This document shows, piece after piece, positions 43,357 through 49,713 of a stretch of 64,000 bases of DNA. This DNA comes from an uncultured Fodinibius sp. Lineage in GTDB: Bacteria > Bacteroidota > Rhodothermia > Balneolales > Balneolaceae. Within the stretch, counting starts at the first letter, position 1. The number at the start of each line of letters is the position of its first letter. The notes below the pieces were generated by a model. That model was given only the letters and a program-made list of their open reading frames with translations, searched no databases and was not told where the DNA came from. The stretch is from positions 868,001-932,000 of the forward strand of contig CAJXMJ010000001.1 in the NCBI GenBank assembly GCA_913056455.1, read 5' to 3'. A program made the position numbers and the translations under genes.

Positions 43357-44463
43357 TTAGTCCATCATACCGACTTTAGTTCCTTTTTTATCCGTTAACT
43401 GATATTCTGCCATGAGATTGGCGGTAAGACAGGAATGGACGGGCAATACGGTTATTGTGTCCCCAATATCAAAATTGTTAAATACCTGTTTTGAGCAGTG
43501 AATAACGCCATGTTCTTGGGACAATTTTTTAAGATGAGAGGTATCATCTATAGGTTCCCAATGACCATCAACTTTTTGTGCAACTGTCCCATAATGGTTT
43601 TTTTCATCTTGAATTATGGACTCTTTGGAAAAGTGAATAGCACCTCCGTGAATGATCAGTTCATTTCTTCCCGAATATTTATCCACAACCGGACATTTCA
43701 TTGCTACTGCGATATCAGAAAGTCCACAACTTTCAATTTGGGTTTGCATTAGATCATAAAAAACGAAATTTCCCGGACTGATAGCATCAATAGAACCAAA
43801 GTTATCAGCAATAGAACAACAAGGTGTATCACCCGAACAAATTTCAAACGTTCCGAACACAGGTTCAATATGCTTTTTTAAAGTGTCGAACTGGCTTACA
43901 ATCGAATTTTGAACCGCTGATATTTCCTTAGTAGAACGACAACTATATGAGTGTCCGGCATGTGAGTAAAATCCAATCCAGTTGGTATAATTAGATTTCT
44001 CGATGACATTGATCAGCTTTTTAATCTCTGTGATGTTATCAGATACAAATCCCGACCTATTTGATCCGGTATCAATTTCTATATAGGTGTTTACCGGATT
44101 TTTTAGCTGCTTTTCTAGCAGGCTGACTGTTTTAGGTTTATTAATGAGCAACGTCAATGAGATATCTTTGGCAAGGTCATTCAATTCAGGTAGTTGTCTT
44201 ACATTACAAGGAAAAGCAATGGTGATATCCTCCCAACCGTCTTTTGCAAAATACTGAGCCATTTTTACCGAAGATACCGTTATAGCCGAAATTCCATATT
44301 CTTTTAGCCATTCTCCCACCTGCACTGATTGATGGGTTTTCATATGGGGTTTAAGTCTCAGGTTTTGTTTTTGAGCTTTTTCAGCCATCCGTCTGATGTT
44401 AGCCTTACAAATGTCTCTATCCAGAAGAAGGGTAGGAGTTGTAGTTCTTTCCATGAGCACCAT
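43357..44463 (-). CDS. D-threonine aldolase/D-serine dehydratase-like PLP enzyme (DSD1 family)
   Basis: A fold-type III (alanine-racemase-like) PLP enzyme. The N-terminus TPTLLLDRDICKANI is followed by RLKPHMKTHQSVQVGEWL, in which the first lysine is the expected PLP lysine. Mid-protein landmarks are YSHAGHSYSC and GSNRSGF. Near the C-terminus PVHSCLTANL supplies the His/Cys pair that binds zinc in yeast Dsd1 and eukaryotic D-serine dehydratase, and manganese in D-threonine aldolases. The reaction cannot be chosen from sequence: D-threonine cleavage or D-serine deamination both fit. An internal ATG at 44454 is an alternative start. It is followed by the shared terminator at 43319-43353. Confidence 0.85.
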   Translation of the reverse strand: MVLMERTTTPTLLLDRDICKANIRRMAEKAQKQNLRLKPHMKTHQSVQVGEWLKEYGISAITVSSVKMAQYFAKDGWEDITIAFPCNVRQLPELNDLAKDISLTLLINKPKTVSLLEKQLKNPVNTYIEIDTGSNRSGFVSDNITEIKKLINVIEKSNYTNWIGFYSHAGHSYSCRSTKEISAVQNSIVSQFDTLKKHIEPVFGTFEICSGDTPCCSIADNFGSIDAISPGNFVFYDLMQTQIESCGLSDIAVAMKCPVVDKYSGRNELIIHGGAIHFSKESIIQDEKNHYGTVAQKVDGHWEPIDDTSHLKKLSQEHGVIHCSKQVFNNFDIGDTITVLPVHSCLTANLMAEYQLTDKKGTKVGMMD

Positions 44464-44474
44464 ATTTTTTGAAT

Positions 44475-44512
44475 TTAAAAAGCCCTGACTGAGCTTTTCT
44501 CAGACAGGGCTT
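44475..44512 (-). terminator. terminator of the dipeptidase gene
   Basis: On the minus strand AAGCCCTGTCTGAG pairs with CTCAGTCAGGGCTT across a short AAAAG loop with one mismatch and then runs into TTTTAAATTC. It separates the dipeptidase gene from the D-amino-acid enzyme gene, so the two are not a simple operon. Confidence 0.8.
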
Positions 44513-44532
44513 AAAACTACCTTTCGAATTGA

Positions 44533-45750
44533 TTAATCTTTTGATTGCTGAATGTTCTCAGCAACCTCATTTACTCTGTTCCAGACTCTGAAAATATTTC
44601 CGGAAGCAATTTTTTTAATCTCATCCTCGGTGTATCCACGCTCTAAGAGCTCAGCGAATAGGTTAGGATAGGTTGACACATCTTTAAGTCCGGTAGGCAG
44701 CGTAGGTCCAACGCCATCGTAATCTGAGCCCAATCCAACATGATCAATACCTACCAGTTCAACAACATGATCGATGTGGTCAGCGACTTTTTCCACCGTA
44801 CTGAATTTGAAGTTATTCTGGAAGTATTCTGTTCGAAACTGTTCTGCTTCATCACTTCCGGCCTCGAAATCTTTTTCTTTAATCAGTTCTGTAATCTCCT
44901 TTCGAACCTTATCCATACTGTTTTGAGAGCTGCTATCCAAGAAGGTAGATCCAAAATTGATCATAATAACACCACCGTTTTTACCAAGTCGCCTAATTAG
45001 GTCATCACTCATATTACGTTCAAATCCTGGAGTAAAATGTCGGCATGAAGAATGGGTAGCGACAACTGGTGCTTCGGTTACATCCATTACGTCATAAAAA
45101 GCACTGTCGGTAATATGAGATACGTCTACCATCATTCCCAAGCGGTTCATTTCTTTTACGACCTCTTTCCCATACTTACTTAATCCATTATGTGTATCTG
45201 CTGTGGTATCATATGAGGAATCGCTCAGGCGGTTATCTTTTGCATGGGCAAGAGTGATGTAACGAACTCCACGATTGTAGAAATACTGAACGTTGGATAA
45301 ATCTTTTCCTACGGGAGCTCCATTTTCAATTCCCATAGGTAAAGAAATCAATCCCTTTTCAAAATTAGCTTCTATTTCATCAGGCGAAGTAGCAACTGCA
45401 AATTTATCGGGATGATCTTTAGCAATACCCTCTACCATATCTATAAGGCTGTCAGCAGCAGCTTTGGCACCACCGGTTTCCTGATATTCAACAGGGATAT
45501 AAATAGACATGAATGGAGCATCTAAGCCTCCTTCTTTGGCACGAGGGTAATCAAAATCCAGTTCGGGCGCTGCTTTTGAGATATCCACCCATTGGTCTTT
45601 TAGCTGATAGGGGACATCAATATGTCCATCGACAATAATTGCTTTTTGTGCAAGCTCATTGGCCTGCTGTTGATATTGGTTGGTTTGGGTACAGCTGGCA
45701 AAAACCAATACTAATAAAACTACGACGCTTATGTTTTTTATCCTCTTCAT
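44533..45750 (-). CDS. membrane dipeptidase (peptidase M19) lipoprotein
   Basis: Binuclear zinc dipeptidase of the renal dipeptidase family, which in bacteria cleaves dipeptides, including ones with a D-residue at the C-terminal side. A lipoprotein signal peptide ends VFAS-C20. The first metal-binding motif is VDGHIDVPYQL; later landmarks are VSHITDSAFYDVMD, VATHSSCRHFTPGFERN and HVGLGSDYDGVGPTLPTGL, all usual for M19. The length of 405 residues fits. It lies beside a D-amino-acid enzyme, so recycling of D-residue peptides from the wall is a possible shared theme, although a terminator separates them. Confidence 0.9.
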   Translation of the reverse strand: MKRIKNISVVVLLVLVFASCTQTNQYQQQANELAQKAIIVDGHIDVPYQLKDQWVDISKAAPELDFDYPRAKEGGLDAPFMSIYIPVEYQETGGAKAAADSLIDMVEGIAKDHPDKFAVATSPDEIEANFEKGLISLPMGIENGAPVGKDLSNVQYFYNRGVRYITLAHAKDNRLSDSSYDTTADTHNGLSKYGKEVVKEMNRLGMMVDVSHITDSAFYDVMDVTEAPVVATHSSCRHFTPGFERNMSDDLIRRLGKNGGVIMINFGSTFLDSSSQNSMDKVRKEITELIKEKDFEAGSDEAEQFRTEYFQNNFKFSTVEKVADHIDHVVELVGIDHVGLGSDYDGVGPTLPTGLKDVSTYPNLFAELLERGYTEDEIKKIASGNIFRVWNRVNEVAENIQQSKD

Positions 45751-45924
45751 CCTCTGATTTATTTAGTTAAAAAGTTTTGTTGAATGTTGCTTAAAAAAAG
45801 TTCCTTTGCAAATATTAGAGCTCATTTTTACAACATATAGTATCATAGCACTCTTACTAAGTATCATATATTTTTAGAAACCTTTCTTCAAACCACTGTA
45901 AACTAACAGAATCAACAAGTGTCA

Positions 45925-46416
45925 TCAGGATAGGTTTTTAAAGAATTGAAGAATTTTTTCCTGGGCGCTTGTACTAAATAAGAGCGGACGCCCGCTAAAT
46001 TCAAAAAGATAAAGGTCCTTATCAGTGTCGGTAAAGTTAATCTTAAAGGTTTTTAGTGTCGGTTTAAGTTTGCGTATAAAAAAGTTTACTCCCGACTTGG
46101 TAGGAGAAACCTCTTTGATAGTTTCTTTTTTAAACTCTTCCTCCTGTATTTTCTTGCCATTTTTGGAATATAATACCAAAAGCTTTTGCTCAGTTACATC
46201 CAATTTTATATCGATAGGACCATTCATAATTTGCAGGTAGCAAAGTATGGTTATGGCAAAAAATATAAATGCGCCTAACCTGGTAATACTTATCCAAAAT
46301 GGGTCTTCTAAATTCCAGAATGTAGTAAAGGTAATTATAGTGAGTACTGCTGATATTATGGCCCCTGTTTTCCAAAAGTCATAATTTTCTTCTGAAACTG
46401 TTATCGACTTATTCAT
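45925..46416 (-). CDS. small membrane protein with PH-like cytoplasmic domain, function unknown
   Basis: Two membrane helices (about residues 17-35 and 44-62) are followed by about 100 residues of strand-rich sequence, IDIKLDVTEQKLLVLYSKNGKKIQEE in shorter view KLDVTEQKLLVLYSKNGKK, ending with the helix AQEKILQFFKNL. This order (two helices then seven strands and a helix) resembles a bacterial PH/GRAM-like domain protein, but I have no firm family match. It is flanked by 170-base and 128-base gaps and seems to be transcribed alone. Confidence 0.6.
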   Translation of the reverse strand: MNKSITVSEENYDFWKTGAIISAVLTIITFTTFWNLEDPFWISITRLGAFIFFAITILCYLQIMNGPIDIKLDVTEQKLLVLYSKNGKKIQEEEFKKETIKEVSPTKSGVNFFIRKLKPTLKTFKINFTDTDKDLYLFEFSGRPLLFSTSAQEKILQFFKNLS

Positions 46417-46544
46417 TAGGCAAATTTCAAGTTATGCGTTAAATTGGAAATAAGAAATGGATTACACTTGCAACTCAACATCCGGTCTGATAGATTCCTA
46501 TTACTGCAAACAACCAAAAATTGGGAAATCAAATATTATAAATT

Positions 46545-46673
46545 ATGTCTTCAAAAAAGAAAGATTCTGAAGGTAAAACAATAGCTATTGCCGTTATCTT
46601 GTTTGCTGCAGGCCTGGTTGCCCTTATTTATGCTATCCAATTTATTGTTGGATATTTCTTCCCCAATTTATAA
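46545..46673 (+). CDS. 42-residue single-helix membrane protein
   Basis: The plus strand encodes MSSKKKDSEGKTIAIAVILF followed by further hydrophobic sequence ending FIVGYFFPNL. A basic N-terminus and one long hydrophobic segment (residues 11-38) predict an inner-membrane protein with the N-terminus inside. I recognise no family. It is followed by an 8-bp hairpin CTTCTACA/TGTAGAAG near 46706-46728 without a T-run. Its reality rests on a clear start, clean stop and positive-inside pattern. Confidence 0.5.
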   Translation: MSSKKKDSEGKTIAIAVILFAAGLVALIYAIQFIVGYFFPNL

Positions 46674-46783
46674 TTCCTTATTCGCACAAAAAACGGTACT
46701 GGGCTTCTACAAATACTGTGTAGAAGTTATAGGATTTAAGTGAACGTATTCTGAATACCCATCTGGTAGCTGCTAACCAAAAG

Positions 46784-46812
46784 AATATTAAATATTAAAA
46801 ATATTTAATATT
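46784..46812. repeat. 13-bp perfect inverted repeat upstream of parA
   Basis: AATATTAAATATT (46784-46796) and AATATTTAATATT (46800-46812) are exact reverse complements with a three-base AAA centre, 106 bases before the parA start. The position suits an operator, and ParA or its RHH partner could bind it as in other partition operons; that is inference. Confidence 0.5.
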
Positions 46813-46917
46813 TCTGTAACAAATCACTTCTAAAGCTCTCTATTAAATAAAGGGGTACTAATTGCCCTGATTAATAATTATTAATTGATTTCAGGAATCT
46901 ATAAACGGCTTGATCGT

Positions 46918-47682
46918 ATGAAGACAATAGCATTTACCAATCAGAAAGGAGGAGTTGGAAAAACCACGTCAACAATTAATGTGGGCGCCGGACTTGCCCG
47001 AGAGGGTTACAAAGTTTTGTTGGTTGATTTAGACCCGCAGGCGAACCTGACGTATTCACTGCGCCTCAGCTCCAATCGTTTAGAAAATAGCATATATAAT
47101 GTGCTGAAGGGGGATATTGAGGCTGATGATGCAATTATATCCCATAATGGTTTTGATATAATGCCATCTTCAATTGATCTGTCAGGAGCAGAAATGGAGT
47201 TTGCCAACGAACCTGCTCGTGAGATGTTACTAAAAAATACGTTAAATAGTTTATCCAAAGACTATGATTACATTTTGATTGATTGCCCGCCTAATCTCGG
47301 ATTGTTGACTCTCAATGCTTTTACGGCTGTTACGGAAATCTTTATCGTACTTCAGTCGGAATACTTGGCTTTGCATGGGCTTTCGAAGCTGATGGACGTT
47401 ATCCAAGTTGTTAAAGAGCGCTTAAATCCTGAAATAGAAATAAGTGGTATCATCTGCACATTATTTGACGGACGAAAAAATCTCAACAATGAGGTTGTCG
47501 ATCATATCAAGGATTATTTTGGGGATAAAGTTTTTGATACGATCATCAGAGATAATGTGGCTTTAGCAGAGGCACCGAGTCATCATAAAACAATTTTTGA
47601 GTATGCACCTGATAGCCATGGGGCTAAAGATTACAAAGCGCTGGCCCAGGAAATTAGAAATGGTCAGTTGCAGCACGCGTAG
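46918..47682 (+). CDS. parA: ParA/Soj-family Walker ATPase
   Basis: A 254-residue chromosomal-type ParA. The deviant Walker A is QKGGVGKTTSTINV with the signature lysine, followed by VLLVDLDPQANLTYSL (A'), and YILIDCPPNLGLLTLNA as Walker B. These proteins bind DNA non-specifically in the ATP-bound dimer and position plasmids, chromosomes or other cargo. I start at the ATG at 46918 (MKTIAFTNQKGG), since a TTG at 46885 adds residues not found in the family. No parB follows; the neighbour is a small RHH-like protein, 24 bases downstream, which is the layout of type Ib partition or of cargo-positioning pairs. Confidence 0.9.
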   Translation: MKTIAFTNQKGGVGKTTSTINVGAGLAREGYKVLLVDLDPQANLTYSLRLSSNRLENSIYNVLKGDIEADDAIISHNGFDIMPSSIDLSGAEMEFANEPAREMLLKNTLNSLSKDYDYILIDCPPNLGLLTLNAFTAVTEIFIVLQSEYLALHGLSKLMDVIQVVKERLNPEIEISGIICTLFDGRKNLNNEVVDHIKDYFGDKVFDTIIRDNVALAEAPSHHKTIFEYAPDSHGAKDYKALAQEIRNGQLQHA

Positions 47683-47706
47683 AATTTTAATAGGGGTCAG
47701 CTTATT

Positions 47707-48030
47707 ATGTCTAAGAAGAAGAGTTTAGGAAGTAGTCCTATTGCCTTTAGATCAGAAAAAAGTACTATGGGATTTATTCCTGATCGGGGAGTATCAGATA
47801 AAAAAAAGAATACAGATACCAGTGTTATAGCAACAAAGCCGAAGAGAGACAATAAAAGGGAGGATAGCAAGAAAGATACCTCGTCCGAAAAAGAGAAAAA
47901 GAAAATTGTCAGCTACTATTTGGAAACTGATTTAATTGATAAAGTTAAGTCCATAGCTGATGACAAAGATATGTATTACTCAGCGTTGGTAACTTCTGCA
48001 CTAAAATACTGGATAGCTAAAAAAAATTGA
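47707..48030 (+). CDS. small basic protein with ribbon-helix-helix-like C-terminus (possible ParA partner)
   Basis: A 107-residue protein. Residues 1-65 are low-complexity, Lys/Ser/Asp-rich and probably disordered. The last 43 residues (KIVSYYLETDLIDKVKSIADDKDMYYSALVTSALKYWIAKK, here cited as YYLETDLIDKVKSIA and YSALVTSALKYWI) have the strand-helix-helix pattern of MetJ/Arc proteins. In type Ib partition systems such a protein (ParG, omega) stimulates ParA and binds the operator. A disordered basic N-terminus that contacts ParA also fits ParG and McdB-like adaptors. The partnership is inferred from the 24-base spacing. Confidence 0.7.
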   Translation: MSKKKSLGSSPIAFRSEKSTMGFIPDRGVSDKKKNTDTSVIATKPKRDNKREDSKKDTSSEKEKKKIVSYYLETDLIDKVKSIADDKDMYYSALVTSALKYWIAKKN

Positions 48031-48147
48031 TACTACTGTTGAAATCAGATGATTAACAGTTCCAAAGAATAATGATTTTTTGATTCTTTTTTTCTACTTA
48101 GTTGCTTATCCTAAGGAGTTAACCAAGTAGAATATACGCTTAACTCT

Positions 48148-48909
48148 GTGGAACAAACATTATCGGGATCACTACTCACCACTAATAGGTATAAGCTGCA
48201 GTTTGCAAAGACAGAAGCTGAACTGCGTGCCGCCCAATCACTGAGATACCGTGTATTTAATGTGGAACTTGGAGAAGGATTAGAGAAATCGCATCGACAG
48301 TGCCTCGATGTTGATCGATATGATATTCAATGTGATCATCTACTGGTTGTTGATCGTAAGACTGAGAAGGTAATAGGCACTTATCGCTTACAAACTTACC
48401 AGGAGGCCATTCAGAAGCATGGATTATATACCTCTGATGAGTTTAATTTATCAACAGTACCAGAGAATATTTTAACTCAAACTGTTGAAGTTGGTCGCGC
48501 TTGTATTCAAAAGGAGCACCGCAATGGACGTGTACTGTACCTGTTATGGCGGGGGATTGCGAAATACATGGAAATGACTGCAAAACGTTATCTATTGGGA
48601 TGCTGCTCCATCAAAAGTACGGATCCTGAAGAAGGATGGGTGGTATGGGATTATTTACAAAAGAATGATCACATTCACAGTTCTTTAAGTGTTGATACCA
48701 AGGATGAATATCACTGTCCGGACGTTAATAGGGAATCCGAAGCCTGGAAAAAGGTAACGTTACCTCAATTATTTAATCTCTATATTGATTTAGGAGCGAA
48801 GGTCTTGTCTGAACCGGCCCTTGATAAAGCTTTTAAAACAATTGACTTTTTAATTTTGGTAGATCTGGAGAATCTTGATGAACGATCAAGAACCCTGTTT
48901 TTTAGGTAA
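48148..48909 (+). CDS. OlsB/GlsB-like N-acyltransferase (GNAT fold)
   Basis: Related to OlsB, which acylates the amino group of ornithine with 3-hydroxyacyl-ACP, and to GlsB, the glycine-lipid enzyme of Bacteroides. Landmarks are the N-terminal block RAAQSLRYRVFNVELGEGLE, DVDRYDIQCDHLLVVDRKT, the VIGTYRLQTYQEA strand, and VEVGRACIQKEHRNGRV with the pantetheine-binding turn. These are the usual OlsB/hemolysin-type N-acyltransferase features. The start is a GTG at 48148. The O-acyltransferase gene begins two bases after its stop, the same order as olsB-olsA and glsB-glsA. The amino acid used (ornithine, glycine, serine or other) cannot be read from sequence. Confidence 0.85.
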   Translation: MEQTLSGSLLTTNRYKLQFAKTEAELRAAQSLRYRVFNVELGEGLEKSHRQCLDVDRYDIQCDHLLVVDRKTEKVIGTYRLQTYQEAIQKHGLYTSDEFNLSTVPENILTQTVEVGRACIQKEHRNGRVLYLLWRGIAKYMEMTAKRYLLGCCSIKSTDPEEGWVVWDYLQKNDHIHSSLSVDTKDEYHCPDVNRESEAWKKVTLPQLFNLYIDLGAKVLSEPALDKAFKTIDFLILVDLENLDERSRTLFFR

Positions 48910-48911
48910 TC

Positions 48912-49694
48912 ATGAGTAAAGTAATTGACAATGCAAGGGCATCTATACGGCTAATACTGTTCTTTTTGCTATCCTTTTTTACGGTTATTTCTGTGGCGTG
49001 CGGAAATATATTTTTTCGTTTTATCCAACCATCCCTGATTGTAAAATGGAAAAATCAGATAATAACAATTTGGGCGTCATCGACGGCAAATATTCTGGGA
49101 CTCAATATTTCTTCTAAGGGATCACCACCACAACCTCCTTTTTTCTTGGTATCTAACCATTTAAGTTATATGGATGTTGTGCCATTGTGGTATTTTATGG
49201 ATGGTACTTTCATTGCAAAAAGCGAAGTGGCCTCGTGGCCTTTCTTTGGCTGGGGAACGCGGATTTTAGGTGTTCTTTTTATAAATAGAAAGTTACAGGG
49301 CGATGTTCGTCGAATGAATAATCGCATTGGGGAAATTATATCCGATTCAGAAGGTCTTATATTATTTCCAGAGGGGACAAGTTCAAAAGGGGAAACGGTT
49401 TTGGCTTTTAACTCCTCTTTGTTAAACTATCCGGCGAAAAAAGAAATGCCGGTCAGTTGTGCGGCTATTTCATATCGTTCGTCGGATACTAATCGTCCGG
49501 CTTATTCACACGTTTGCTGGTGGGGAGAAATGGACTTCTTACCTCATTTTTGGGAGCTACTGAAAATAAGACAGATTGATGTTACTATCAGATTTGGGGA
49601 CAAGCATATTGACAATGACAGAAAAGAGCTCTCAAGACAGTTACATGATAAAGTATCACAATTGTTTGTTCCTGTTGCTGACTCTTATAGTTAA
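48912..49694 (+). CDS. OlsA/GlsA-like lyso-lipid O-acyltransferase (PlsC superfamily)
   Basis: Second acyltransferase of an aminolipid pathway: it would acylate the 3-hydroxyl of the N-acyl amino acid made by the neighbouring enzyme. A membrane helix (about residues 10-32) precedes the H-X4-D motif in VSNHLSYMDVV; the substrate-binding motif is FPEGTSSKG. The sequence and 260-residue length fit OlsA as well as generic PlsC. The distinction rests on the two-base spacing to the OlsB-like gene. The large DedA/ATP-grasp gene follows after 19 bases. Confidence 0.83.
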   Translation: MSKVIDNARASIRLILFFLLSFFTVISVACGNIFFRFIQPSLIVKWKNQIITIWASSTANILGLNISSKGSPPQPPFFLVSNHLSYMDVVPLWYFMDGTFIAKSEVASWPFFGWGTRILGVLFINRKLQGDVRRMNNRIGEIISDSEGLILFPEGTSSKGETVLAFNSSLLNYPAKKEMPVSCAAISYRSSDTNRPAYSHVCWWGEMDFLPHFWELLKIRQIDVTIRFGDKHIDNDRKELSRQLHDKVSQLFVPVADSYS

Positions 49695-49713
49695 TTTCCG
49701 GTAATAATTAAGG

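Noticed and set aside
46706-46728. Inverted repeat CTTCTACA/TGTAGAAG after the 42-residue gene
   Set aside because: Short stem without a T-run; it is mentioned with the small gene but not supported as a functional terminator.
48063-48092. Weak hairpin AAAGAAT/ATTCTTT followed by T residues between the RHH-like and N-acyltransferase genes
   Set aside because: The stem is only seven AT-rich base pairs with a long loop; it may reduce read-through but I do not call it a terminator.
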